Source: Chitinophagaceae bacterium (GTDB lineage: Bacteria; Bacteroidota; Bacteroidia; Chitinophagales; Chitinophagaceae). Taken from it: a DNA stretch of 64,000 nt. Within the stretch, counting starts at the first letter, position 1. Each line of letters begins with the position of its first letter. The DNA is taken from contig JAIETM010000022.1 in the NCBI GenBank assembly GCA_019745155.1, forward strand, positions 1 through 64,000, given 5' to 3'. The notes below the pieces were generated by a model. The model had not been told where the DNA came from. It searched no databases and saw only the letters and a program-made list of their open reading frames with translations. Made by a program: the position numbers and the translations under genes. Shown one piece after another: positions 1 to 8,370 of the stretch.

Positions 1-831
1 CATGGCAACACCTTAACCATGCTAATGGCTAGTGCTGCATTGGAAGCGGAAGAGTTAGGTAAGGATGCCATCACAGATTTTCTTGCCGTAAGTTTTTCTT
101 CTCCTGATTATGTGGGGCATTCATTTGGCCCTAACTCAATTGAAGTGCAAGACACTTATCTGCGTTTAGATCAAACCCTTGGAGCGTTTCTGAACAAGTT
201 AGATCAACAAGTAGGCAAAGGCAACTATACCATCTTTCTTACCGCAGATCATGGTGTAGCGCATGTACCAGGCTTTATGAAAGCCAACAAATTGCCTGCA
301 GAGCCTTTTGATGATGTGGCATTGATGAAACAGTTGAATGCATCATTAAAAGAGAAGTTTGGTGCTGATTCACTTGTAGTAAGTATGTATAATTACCAAG
401 TGCATTTGAATCATAAAAAAATACGCAGCGCTCAACTGGATGAAGAAGCCATCACAACAAAAATTATTGATCAACTACGCATGCATGAACATATCTCGCA
501 TGCATTCTCTTTAATGGAGATGGATGAATACCCACTCACAGCAACTATCAGAGAACGTATCAAAAACGGCTACTACCCCATGCGTTCCGGCGATATACAG
601 TTTATTCTAAAGCCCGGATATATTGATGGTGGCAATACAGGCACCACACATGGTTTATGGAATCCTTACGATAGCCATATTCCTTTGGTTTGGTATGGCT
701 GGGGTATTAAGCAGGGTAAACTGAACAGAGAAACCTATATGACGGATATCGCACCTACCCTTGCAGCCTTATTGCGTATTCAAATGCCCAATGGCTCAGT
801 AGGCCATGTGATACCGGAAGTGATGAAATAA
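1..831 (+). CDS. Alkaline phosphatase superfamily protein (PafA-like), 5' truncated
   Basis: The frame is already open at base 1, so only the C-terminal 276 residues are visible. The alkaline phosphatase/phosphodiesterase superfamily fold is recognisable from its metal-binding signatures: Asp and His in DYVGHSFGP, Asp-His in LTADHG, and a late His in GTTHGLWNP, the order used by the bimetallic phosphatases. The fragment lacks the nucleophile Thr/Ser and the signal peptide, which would lie upstream. By family such proteins are periplasmic and hydrolyse phosphomonoesters or diesters; the exact substrate cannot be read from this piece. It is followed by two strong hairpins and the convergent icd gene. 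Confidence 0.85.
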   Translation, partial: HGNTLTMLMASAALEAEELGKDAITDFLAVSFSSPDYVGHSFGPNSIEVQDTYLRLDQTLGAFLNKLDQQVGKGNYTIFLTADHGVAHVPGFMKANKLPAEPFDDVALMKQLNASLKEKFGADSLVVSMYNYQVHLNHKKIRSAQLDEEAITTKIIDQLRMHEHISHAFSLMEMDEYPLTATIRERIKNGYYPMRSGDIQFILKPGYIDGGNTGTTHGLWNPYDSHIPLVWYGWGIKQGKLNRETYMTDIAPTLAALLRIQMPNGSVGHVIPEVMK

Positions 832-914
832 TTGCAACGAGGTGTCGAATATGGAAAATTATTTCGATGATTTTCCTAAATTGCTCTCCTCAATGCACAT
901 GAGAACCTTAAAAC

Positions 915-969
915 AACCAGCAGCAATACTGCTGGTTACGAAAAATCCCAACGGTAACGTTGGGATTTT
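915..969. terminator. Two tandem hairpins, probable bidirectional terminator
   Basis: A first perfect stem (arms 915-923 and 929-937, 9 bp, 5-base loop) is followed by a second perfect 12-bp stem (942-953 and 958-969, loop GTAA) with A-rich and T-rich flanks. It separates the phosphatase gene (+) from the convergent icd gene (-), so the second hairpin can serve both strands. Confidence 0.8.
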
Positions 970-989
970 CTATTTCTATCGATTAATCG

Positions 990-2219
990 TTAAGCTAGCT
1001 TAGCCTGCAGGTTTTTATCCAGTTCATCCAAGAACTCTTCAGTGTAGAGATAATGTTCGCCATGGTTTACTTTATTACCATGGATACATACTGCTAAGTC
1101 CTTCGTCATTTTACCACTTTCTACTGTTTCTACGCACACTTGCTCCAAAGCCTGGCAGAAACGAATCAGCTCCTGATTGCCATCCAGCTTACCACGGAAT
1201 TCCAAACCGCGTGTCCAAGCGAAAATAGACGCAATTGGATTGGTAGAAGTTGGCTTACCTTTTTGGTGCTCGCGGTAGTGGCGTGTAACTGTACCGTGCG
1301 CAGCTTCTGCTTCCATCACTTTACCATCAGGTGTAACCAGTGTAGATGTCATCAAACCTAAAGAACCAAAGCCCTGTGCAACAGTATCGCTCTGCACATC
1401 ACCATCGTAGTTCTTACAAGCCCAAACGAAATTACCGTTCCACTTCAGTGCGCTTGCCACCATATCATCAATCAGGCGGTGCTCATAAGTGATGCCGGCT
1501 GCATCAAAAGATGCTTTGAATTCTTGCTGGTACACTTCTTCAAAAATATCCTTGAAGCGACCATCGTATTTTTTCAGAATGGTATTCTTGGTTGATAAGT
1601 ACAAAGGCCATTTCTTCATCAATGCCTGATTGAAACAAGCACGTGCGAAACCGCGGATACTTTCATCAGTATTGTACATCGCCAAAGCAACGCCATCACC
1701 TTTGAAATTGTATACTTCAAACTCTTGTACAGTTCCATCTTCACCTTCAAACTTTACAGTGAGTTTACCCTTACCCTTGGTGACGAAATCTGTTGCACGA
1801 TATTGATCGCCAAAAGCATGACGACCGATGCAGATGGGTGCAGTCCAGTTAGGTACTAAGCGAGGCACATTGCTACAAACGATTGGCTCACGGAAAACAG
1901 TTCCATCCAGAATATTGCGGATAGTACCGTTAGGGCTCTTCCACATTTGCTTCAGGTTAAACTCTTTTACACGAGCTTCATCAGGTGTGATGGTAGCACA
2001 TTTGATACCAACACCATATTCACGAATCGCATTGGCTGCATCAATGGTAACTTGGTCGTTGGTTTGATCGCGGTATTCAATACCGAGGTCATAGTATTTG
2101 ATATCAACATCAATGTAAGGAAGGATCAGTTTTTCTTTAATGAATTTCCAAATGATCCGGGTCATCTCATCGCCGTCCAGTTCCACTACCGGATTGGCTA
2201 CTTTGATCTTTGTTGCCAT
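990..2219 (-). CDS. icd: NADP-dependent isocitrate dehydrogenase
   Basis: A 409-residue protein of the eukaryotic-like homodimeric NADP-IDH subfamily, which oxidatively decarboxylates isocitrate to 2-oxoglutarate in the TCA cycle and yields NADPH. Family landmarks are the N-terminal [13 protein letters not shown], the substrate motif [19 protein letters not shown], the metal-binding Asp stretch [12 protein letters not shown] with NYDGDVQSD, and the coenzyme segment [17 protein letters not shown] that typically accommodates NADP. Length matches the family (about 400-415). ATG start; a TACATTTG -7 element lies 25 bases upstream. It is monocistronic between the double-hairpin terminator and mntH. 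Identification is secure; the cofactor is assigned from the family. Confidence 0.97.
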   Translation of the reverse strand: MATKIKVANPVVELDGDEMTRIIWKFIKEKLILPYIDVDIKYYDLGIEYRDQTNDQVTIDAANAIREYGVGIKCATITPDEARVKEFNLKQMWKSPNGTIRNILDGTVFREPIVCSNVPRLVPNWTAPICIGRHAFGDQYRATDFVTKGKGKLTVKFEGEDGTVQEFEVYNFKGDGVALAMYNTDESIRGFARACFNQALMKKWPLYLSTKNTILKKYDGRFKDIFEEVYQQEFKASFDAAGITYEHRLIDDMVASALKWNGNFVWACKNYDGDVQSDTVAQGFGSLGLMTSTLVTPDGKVMEAEAAHGTVTRHYREHQKGKPTSTNPIASIFAWTRGLEFRGKLDGNQELIRFCQALEQVCVETVESGKMTKDLAVCIHGNKVNHGEHYLYTEEFLDELDKNLQAKLA

Positions 2220-2243
2220 TCTATACTAGTTTTAATTGAGGGG

Positions 2244-2251
2244 CAAATGTA
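2244..2251 (-). promoter_or_regulatory. Putative -7 element of icd
   Basis: Read on the minus strand this is TACATTTG, an exact match to the Bacteroidota -7 consensus TAnnTTTG, 25 bases before the icd ATG. No convincing -33 TTTG is present at the usual spacing. Confidence 0.5.
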
Positions 2252-2297
2252 AAGAATTCGTGGTTTTTAGCGGGTAAGGATACCGATATCGTTTGCA

Positions 2298-4181
2298 CTA
2301 AACATTCACAATGAGTACAGGCACTTCCAGTTCATGACGCACAGACTCGATGGTTTCGCCAAAAAGATAATCTTTCAAGCCCCTATGTCTGTGTGCACCC
2401 ATGATGAGTAATTGCGCTTCTGCTTCACGGACGATGCGCACGATTTCCTGTACACGCTGGTGATAGCCTGCTACCACGGTAACGGTATAATTCAGCGCAC
2501 GTAGCTGGGTTGCATATTCTTCCAGTCGCTGCAAGTCTTTCTGTGTTTCATAATCATCAGAAGCATCGCCTAAATAGCCAGCCGATACACTTTCTACTAC
2601 GTGAATCAAGGTATAATGACTATCAGGCCCACCCTGTGCCAAAGCATGTGCAATCAATTTCTCATCGCCTGCGGTAAAGTCTAAAGCCACAGCAATACGT
2701 GCATATTGGGGAACAGCCAAATTGGCTAAAGGTGCTGCGTCTACATGGAGACTGAGTTTGGCTTTAGCTTGCTGCTTGCGGATAAAAGGCAAGAAAGTCA
2801 TGGTCAGAAATAACCAAGCAAACAATAGCCAAGCAATCACAATGATAATTTTCTGCCAGCTATGTCCGGATCCATCCATCACCTGCAAAGATTCCATCCA
2901 CACCAGTCTTACGTTCAGGAATACAAGGATGATGGCCACAAGCCATGCTGCAGCCTTGGTTTTCCAACCAATCACAAATTCACCCATGGCTTGTTTATCG
3001 CTCACAAAATGAATCAGGGGAATCACAGCAAACCCTAATTGTAAACTTAGAATCACCTGACTAAACACCAAGAGATTATCCAACTCACTATCGCCGAATA
3101 CATAGATAACAATCACAGCTGGCACAATCGCAATTAATCGCGTAAGCAATCGTCTTAACCATGGATTAATGCGTAGACGCAAGTAACCTTCCATCACAAT
3201 TTGCCCGGCCAATGTGCCAGTCACAGTAGAACTTTGTCCTGCAGCAATCAAAGCAATTGCAAACAAAGCAGGCGCCAGTGAGGAACCTAAGAGTGGTTCT
3301 AGCAAACGGTGTGCATCTTCAATACGCGCCACTTCAGTATTACCTGTTGCATAGAAAGCTGTTGCAGCTAAAACCAGAATGGCTGCGTTCACAAAAAAAG
3401 CTGCATTCAGTGCTACTGCACTATCAATAAAGTTGAAACGTAATGCACGTTTAATGCTATCCTTATCTGTACCAATTTTACGAGTTTGCACCAATGCTGA
3501 ATGTAGATACAAATTATGCGGCATCACAGTTGCTCCAATAATACCTACAGCGATGTACAGCGCCTCTTCAGATAAAGCAGTGGGCACAAAACCTTTCACT
3601 ACTTCACCCATATCGGGCTTGGCTAGTAAGATTTCTGCCAAAAAAGAAAAACCAATAATCGCAACTAGCGAAATAATGAAGGCTTCCATTTTACGGATGC
3701 CATAACGTTGCAATACCAACAAAAGAAATGTATCCAATACAGTAATCACCACGCCCCAAAGAATAGGCATACCTGTGAGTAGGTGAATACCAATGGCCAT
3801 ACCCAATACTTCGGCTAAGTCTGTGGCGGCAATGGCCAACTCTGCTAAAACATACAAACAGAAATTCACTATAGGCGGATAGAGTTCCCGATTGGCCTGA
3901 GCCAGATCGCGCCTGCGCACAATACCCAATCTGGCACTCAAACTTTGTAACAACAAAGCCATGAGGTTACTCATCAACAAAACCCAGATGAGCTGATAGC
4001 CAAACTTTGCACCACCCTGTAAATCTGTTGCCCAGTTACCCGGATCCATATACCCTACACTCACCAGATAGGCGGGACCGATATACGCTAGAAATCTTTT
4101 CCAGCCACGAGGATGCTTGGCCGTATCTACCGTACCATGTACTTCGCTCAATGATTTTTCTGAATGATGCACCCTTTCCAT
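2298..4181 (-). CDS. mntH: Nramp-family Mn/Fe transporter fused to a universal stress protein domain
   Basis: A 627-residue membrane protein. Residues about 30-455 form an Nramp (SLC11-type) proton-coupled divalent metal transporter with about 11 membrane segments; the metal-site motifs DPGNW (residues 46-50) and MPHN (near residue 220) are intact, which favours Mn2+/Fe2+ uptake across the inner membrane. Residues about 490-627 are a cytoplasmic universal stress protein domain. Its nucleotide motif, normally G-2X-G-9X-G-S/T, reads Gly595-2X-Arg598-9X-Gly608-Glu609, so ATP binding may be lost. The gene starts one base after the mntR stop, so the two are one operon, presumably repressed by MntR when Mn is plentiful (inferred). 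Nramp-USP fusions occur in other Bacteroidota. Confidence 0.95.
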   Translation of the reverse strand: MERVHHSEKSLSEVHGTVDTAKHPRGWKRFLAYIGPAYLVSVGYMDPGNWATDLQGGAKFGYQLIWVLLMSNLMALLLQSLSARLGIVRRRDLAQANRELYPPIVNFCLYVLAELAIAATDLAEVLGMAIGIHLLTGMPILWGVVITVLDTFLLLVLQRYGIRKMEAFIISLVAIIGFSFLAEILLAKPDMGEVVKGFVPTALSEEALYIAVGIIGATVMPHNLYLHSALVQTRKIGTDKDSIKRALRFNFIDSAVALNAAFFVNAAILVLAATAFYATGNTEVARIEDAHRLLEPLLGSSLAPALFAIALIAAGQSSTVTGTLAGQIVMEGYLRLRINPWLRRLLTRLIAIVPAVIVIYVFGDSELDNLLVFSQVILSLQLGFAVIPLIHFVSDKQAMGEFVIGWKTKAAAWLVAIILVFLNVRLVWMESLQVMDGSGHSWQKIIIVIAWLLFAWLFLTMTFLPFIRKQQAKAKLSLHVDAAPLANLAVPQYARIAVALDFTAGDEKLIAHALAQGGPDSHYTLIHVVESVSAGYLGDASDDYETQKDLQRLEEYATQLRALNYTVTVVAGYHQRVQEIVRIVREAEAQLLIMGAHRHRGLKDYLFGETIESVRHELEVPVLIVNV

Positions 4182-4182
4182 A

Positions 4183-4848
4183 CTACACTCTCTTTACAAA
4201 TAATACTTGCGCTAATTGCTGACTGATGGTAAATGCTGGTTGATTTTTTACCCTGATTTCAATGGAGTGATCAAATCCAAATTGCTTTTTCACTTCCAGC
4301 CTTGTACCAATAGAAATCTGCTTATGCGTAAGCAGCTCTAAGAGTTCTGCAGATTGGCTACCTACAGAACAAACTTCTGCAGGCGTATTCAAGGGTAAAT
4401 CAATCAGGTTGATTTGTTGCTGAGCAGCCATACGGCCCGAACTATCCGGTATTGGATCTCCATGGGGATCGAAACGTGGAAAATCCAGATAAGCATCCAG
4501 CTTATCAATCAACTTCTTTGAACTGATGTGTTCCAACTCTTCTGCCACTTCATGCACTTCATCCCAACCAAACTGCAGCTTTTCCACCAAGAAAAACTCC
4601 CACAGACGATGCTTGCGCACAATACCCAAGGCCAACTTTCTGCCTTCAGCAGTTAACCTAACGCCTTGATAAGGTTCATAATGCAGCAATTTCTTTGTCT
4701 TCAGCTTTTTCAGCATATCCGTTACTGAAGCTGGCTTGGTCTTTAATTGCTCGGCCAAAGCATTCGTGCTAACAGTATCTACAGACTGCTGTATATGATA
4801 GATGGCCTTGATATAATTCTCTTCAGAGACAGAAAAATTTGCTGACAC
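4183..4848 (-). CDS. mntR: DtxR/MntR-family metal-dependent transcriptional repressor
   Basis: A 221-residue regulator with the three-part DtxR architecture: an N-terminal winged helix-turn-helix (about residues 5-65), a metal-binding dimerisation domain (about 70-140) with HRLWE, DEVHEVAEELEH and a DPHGDPIPD segment, and a C-terminal FeoA/SH3-like domain (about 150-221). It is expected to sense Mn2+ or Fe2+ and control the co-transcribed mntH. The start is GTG: no ATG exists near the N-terminus, and starting there gives the expected family N-end. A palindrome overlapping the promoter lies 11 bases upstream, consistent with autoregulation. Confidence 0.93.
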   Translation of the reverse strand: MSANFSVSEENYIKAIYHIQQSVDTVSTNALAEQLKTKPASVTDMLKKLKTKKLLHYEPYQGVRLTAEGRKLALGIVRKHRLWEFFLVEKLQFGWDEVHEVAEELEHISSKKLIDKLDAYLDFPRFDPHGDPIPDSSGRMAAQQQINLIDLPLNTPAEVCSVGSQSAELLELLTHKQISIGTRLEVKKQFGFDHSIEIRVKNQPAFTISQQLAQVLFVKRV

Positions 4849-4858
4849 AAAAAATTAT

Positions 4859-4874
4859 TTTAGGCAAATCTAAA
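4859..4874 (-). promoter_or_regulatory. Candidate MntR operator overlapping the mntR-mntH promoter
   Basis: TTTAGGCAAATCTAAA is an inverted repeat (TTTAG, 6-base spacer, CTAAA). On the minus strand it contains TAGATTTG (4865-4872), an exact -7 TAnnTTTG element, so a bound repressor would cover the promoter of mntR-mntH. The operator assignment is an inference from position and symmetry. Confidence 0.55.
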
Positions 4875-4950
4875 TTTTATTTCGGTTATAAAAATAGCCA
4901 TACTGCCTTTGGATAGCTGAAAACTGTATTTTTAACGCTCCGAGGTTTAT

Positions 4951-5907
4951 ATGAAACATGTTTTGCTAATTGGTTTGTTATTGAGTTTGCTGTCTTGTAA
5001 GGACAAGCCGATTGATCTTTCCGGCGATAGTCCGGTAAAGACCGAAGACTTTTTTAAAGCCATTCGTTCGCTGAAACTACCCTTTGGTGTTGCTGATACC
5101 AATCTGCACAAAGCAGCAGATACGATGCGTATTGGCGCCAAGGTATTAGCACAGTTTGTTCCCGATAGTGTGTTGAAAACATGGAAGCTGAGCGACAAAA
5201 AAACAATCATTAAACCAGTTGGCAAGATTGTCAAGGAGAAAAACAAAGAGCAGGAAATTTATGTACTGCTGGATGTGAGCAAGAATAAAGTACATAGTCT
5301 CTATGCCATTGTGTTCAATACCCAACTGCAATACGTTACTTCAAAATTGTTGCTGGACAATAGTGCACAAGATGGTTATGTACATCTTTTATCCATCAAT
5401 CGTGAACCAACGTTTTTGGTTGGTCGCGAAAAAATTACTGCAGACAATCAGTTGATGTACACACGCAATGGTTGGGCTTTCAATGATGCAGGTATTTTCA
5501 TGGTGGTGATCAATGACTCGAACGAGGATTTGAAAAAGCGCAATGAAATCATCAACCCTATTGATACATTACCGACAAGAAATAAGCTCAGCGGCGATTA
5601 TATACGCGATAAAAAGAATTTCATCTCCATCCGCGATGGTAAAGATCCCAACAATTATTTGTTCTTTATCTATTTTGAAAAGAATGGTGGTAATTGTATT
5701 GGCGAATTAAAGGGCGATCTGCAACTGCGCGATAAAACCAATGCCCAATACAAAGAGAGCGGCGACCCATGTGTGATTGATTTTCGTTTTGAGGGAAGTA
5801 GGCTCGTTGTGAAGGAACAAGGCAGTTGCGGCAACCATCGCGGTATCAAATGTTTCTTTGATGACAGCTATATCAAAAAGAATCCTCCAAAAAAGCGAAA
5901 ACGCTAA
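4951..5907 (+). CDS. Uncharacterised lipoprotein with C-terminal cysteine-containing domain
   Basis: A 318-residue protein with a lipoprotein signal (hydrophobic stretch then LLSC, acylated Cys at residue 16). I recognise no enzyme family. The middle is a mixed region rich in short beta-like segments. The last 80 residues hold a compact pattern: GGNCIGELKGDLQL, GDPCVIDFRFEG and CGNHRGIKCFFDDSY, four cysteines with regular beta-strand spacing that could form two disulfides in the periplasm or at the surface. It ends in a very basic tail (KKNPPKKRKR). Divergent from mntR with a 102-base intergenic region; monocistronic. Function unknown. Confidence 0.85.
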   Translation: MKHVLLIGLLLSLLSCKDKPIDLSGDSPVKTEDFFKAIRSLKLPFGVADTNLHKAADTMRIGAKVLAQFVPDSVLKTWKLSDKKTIIKPVGKIVKEKNKEQEIYVLLDVSKNKVHSLYAIVFNTQLQYVTSKLLLDNSAQDGYVHLLSINREPTFLVGREKITADNQLMYTRNGWAFNDAGIFMVVINDSNEDLKKRNEIINPIDTLPTRNKLSGDYIRDKKNFISIRDGKDPNNYLFFIYFEKNGGNCIGELKGDLQLRDKTNAQYKESGDPCVIDFRFEGSRLVVKEQGSCGNHRGIKCFFDDSYIKKNPPKKRKR

Positions 5908-6024
5908 TTATCCACATTTCAGCCTTTCGCAAACCATTGCAGAAACCATCTAATGTGTACAAAATACATTATAAGAAATTAGACCTATCTTGCATCACCT
6001 AAACCGATAACCAAAACGGCACCT

Positions 6025-7677
6025 ATGAATTTTAGAAACTATCATGTTCCTTATCAGATCAATGAGCAATACGCTAAAAAAGCCGTGTACTTCTCAATGG
6101 AGTTCGCGATTCACCAGCCGCTAAAAATTTACAGCGGTGGTCTTGGCTTTCTCGCAGGCTCTCACTTACGCAGCGCTTATGAACTGAGACAAAACATGAT
6201 TGGCGTGGGTATTCTTTGGAAATATGGATACTACGACCAAACACGTAACCAGGATCAGACTCTACAGCCTGCCTGGATGGAAAAGATTTATTCTTTCTTA
6301 GAAGATACCGGCATCAAATTTCAAATACTGATTCACGATCATCCAGTTTGGGTGAAAGCCTGGTACCTGAATCCTGAAACATTCAATAGTGCTCCACTCT
6401 TCCTGTTAAGTACTGATTTGCCTGAGAATGATTATGTATCTCAAACCATCACACACCGTTTGTACGATGCTAACGTTGCTACCAAAGTAGCGCAGTTTAT
6501 TCTCTTGGGTGTTGGCGGTGCTAAGCTGGTAGATGAGTTGGGCTTTAACCCTGATGTATACCACCTGAACGAAGCCCACGGTATTTCTGCTGCTTTCTAC
6601 TTATTGAATAAATTCAAGAGTGTAGAAAAACTGAGACAGCACCTGGTATTCACTACGCACACGCCGGAAGAAGCCGGTAACGAAAAACACGATATCTATC
6701 TCTGCCATAAAATGAGCTATTTCTGTGGCATGAGCATTGATGAAGTGCGCAAGCTTACCGGTATCGAAGATGATCAGTTCAACCACTCGCTGGCTGCATT
6801 ACGCTTTGCCAGAAAAGCCAATGGTGTATCTGAACTCCATGGTCATGTGAGTCGCGATATGTGGAAGAAATATACTGGCATTTGTGAAATCACTTCCATT
6901 ACCAATGCACAAAACTGGCGCTATTGGGCCGACAAGCAGTTGTATCGCTATGCGGAAGAAGGCAATGATGTAGCTTTTGACGACAGAAAGAAATACTTAA
7001 AGAAGCGTGCGTTTGAAATCGTGGCCGATCAAACGGGTAAGAAATTTGACCCGGATACCCTGACCATTGTTTGGGCAAGACGTTTTGCAGGCTATAAGCG
7101 TGCAGATATGCTGACCTATGACATGGAACGTTTTGAGAAGCTGATTAACAGCATCAATAGACCTGTACAGGTAATTTGGGCCGGTAAACCTTACCCTGTT
7201 GACTACCCCGCTATCACGCAGTTCAACAACCTGGTTCACTTAAGCAAGAATTATAAGAATGTTGCAGTACTCATTGGTTATGAGCTCGGTTTGAGTAAAA
7301 GACTGAAACAGGCTGCTGATATTTGGTTGAACAATCCACGCGTACCTAGAGAAGCATCTGGCACCAGTGGTATGACAGCAGCTATGAACGGTGCGGTGAA
7401 CTTCTCAACCGATGATGGATGGATTCCAGAGTTTGTGAATCACGGCAATAATGGCTTTGTGATTCCAAAAGCAGACTATGCCAACATGCATGTGCACGAG
7501 CAGGATGAATACGACTTGAATAAGTTGTATGAGATTCTGGAAGATCAAGTTGTGCCACTTTACTACGACAACTACGACACTTGGCGCCAAATCATGAAGA
7601 ATGGTATGCGCGATGTGCGATTCAAGTTTGATAGTAACCGCATGGCCGAAGAATACTACGAGATCATGTACAAATAA
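6025..7677 (+). CDS. Alpha-glucan (glycogen) phosphorylase-like protein lacking the PLP lysine
   Basis: A 550-residue GT35/GT-B-fold protein of the short alpha-glucan phosphorylase type, which normally releases glucose-1-phosphate from glycogen in the cytoplasm using pyridoxal phosphate. Aligned landmarks: YHLNEAHGISAAF, FTTHTPEEAG, NGVSELHGHVSRDMW, IVWARRFAGYKRADML, VIWAGKPYPVDYP and EASGTSGMTAAMNG. In characterised relatives the last motif is EASGTSG(M/E)KA, where the Lys holds PLP; here that residue is Thr451 (codon ACA, 7375-7377). Either this is a non-phosphorolytic relative or it works without the usual Schiff base. A gene symbol is withheld for that reason. Monocistronic, with a strong terminator directly after the stop. 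Confidence 0.85.
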   Translation: MNFRNYHVPYQINEQYAKKAVYFSMEFAIHQPLKIYSGGLGFLAGSHLRSAYELRQNMIGVGILWKYGYYDQTRNQDQTLQPAWMEKIYSFLEDTGIKFQILIHDHPVWVKAWYLNPETFNSAPLFLLSTDLPENDYVSQTITHRLYDANVATKVAQFILLGVGGAKLVDELGFNPDVYHLNEAHGISAAFYLLNKFKSVEKLRQHLVFTTHTPEEAGNEKHDIYLCHKMSYFCGMSIDEVRKLTGIEDDQFNHSLAALRFARKANGVSELHGHVSRDMWKKYTGICEITSITNAQNWRYWADKQLYRYAEEGNDVAFDDRKKYLKKRAFEIVADQTGKKFDPDTLTIVWARRFAGYKRADMLTYDMERFEKLINSINRPVQVIWAGKPYPVDYPAITQFNNLVHLSKNYKNVAVLIGYELGLSKRLKQAADIWLNNPRVPREASGTSGMTAAMNGAVNFSTDDGWIPEFVNHGNNGFVIPKADYANMHVHEQDEYDLNKLYEILEDQVVPLYYDNYDTWRQIMKNGMRDVRFKFDSNRMAEEYYEIMYK

Positions 7678-7680
7678 TCA

Positions 7681-7711
7681 AAACCCCTGCAACACTGCAG
7701 GGGTTTTTCTT
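7681..7711 (+). terminator. Rho-independent terminator of the phosphorylase-like gene
   Basis: Perfect 10-bp stem AAACCCCTGC / GCAGGGGTTT (7681-7690 and 7697-7706) with a 6-base loop, followed by TTCTTTT. Confidence 0.9.
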
Positions 7712-7752
7712 TTCAGGGAGAACAGAAGCCATCAGGATTTGTTAGTATTGCA

Positions 7753-8319
7753 ATGATGACCAAACACAAAATCGTTATAGCCATTACAGGGGCAAGCGGC
7801 GCTATCTATGCCAAATTGTTATTGGATAAACTGGTTCAAGCCCAAGATCAGGTTGCTGCTGTGGGCATTGTGATGAGCAAGAACGCCGAAACTGTCTGGC
7901 AGACTGAATTGGGCAACGAATCATATAAAGACTACCCTTTCAACTTTTATAGCAAGCACGATTTCAATGCGCCATTTGCATCTGGCTCAGCACAATTCAA
8001 TACCATGATCATCGCGCCCTGCAGTATGGGCACTTTGGGCAGAATTGCATCCGGCATTAGTGATGACCTAACCACACGTGCCGCAGATGTGATATTGAAA
8101 GAAAGAAGAAAGTTGATCTTGATGGTACGCGAAACCCCCTATAACCTCATCCATATCCGCAATATGGAAACCGTGACACTCGCTGGTGGCATCATTTGTC
8201 CCGCCTCCCCTTCTTTTTACAGCGTACCTACCAGTATTGAAGCTGCAGCAGCTACTGTGGTTGACCGCGCTTTGGATCTAGCCGGTCTTCAATTCAAGTC
8301 TTACCGTTGGGGACAATAA
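7753..8319 (+). CDS. ubiX: UbiX-type flavin prenyltransferase
   Basis: A 188-residue flavoprotein of the UbiX/Pad1 family, which joins dimethylallyl phosphate to FMN to make the prenylated flavin cofactor used by UbiD-type decarboxylases. Family signatures are the N-terminal ITGASGAIYAKLLL (FMN phosphate loop), IIAPCSMGTLGRIASGISDD, KERRKLILMVRETPY and ICPASPSFYS. Length fits the family (185-210). Two adjacent ATGs (7753, 7756) are possible starts. No ubiD or quinone gene is nearby in this window, so the partner decarboxylase must be elsewhere. Confidence 0.95.
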   Translation: MMTKHKIVIAITGASGAIYAKLLLDKLVQAQDQVAAVGIVMSKNAETVWQTELGNESYKDYPFNFYSKHDFNAPFASGSAQFNTMIIAPCSMGTLGRIASGISDDLTTRAADVILKERRKLILMVRETPYNLIHIRNMETVTLAGGIICPASPSFYSVPTSIEAAAATVVDRALDLAGLQFKSYRWGQ

Positions 8320-8370
8320 AAAAGCCCCTGCCTATACAGACAAGGGCCTTCTATCGGGGGATTTAAAAGC

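Noticed and set aside
8320-8356. Hairpin-like sequence after ubiX (AAGCCCC...AGGGCCTT)
   Set aside because: The stem has a bulge and mismatches and no clean T-run; a terminator is possible but not supported well enough to list.
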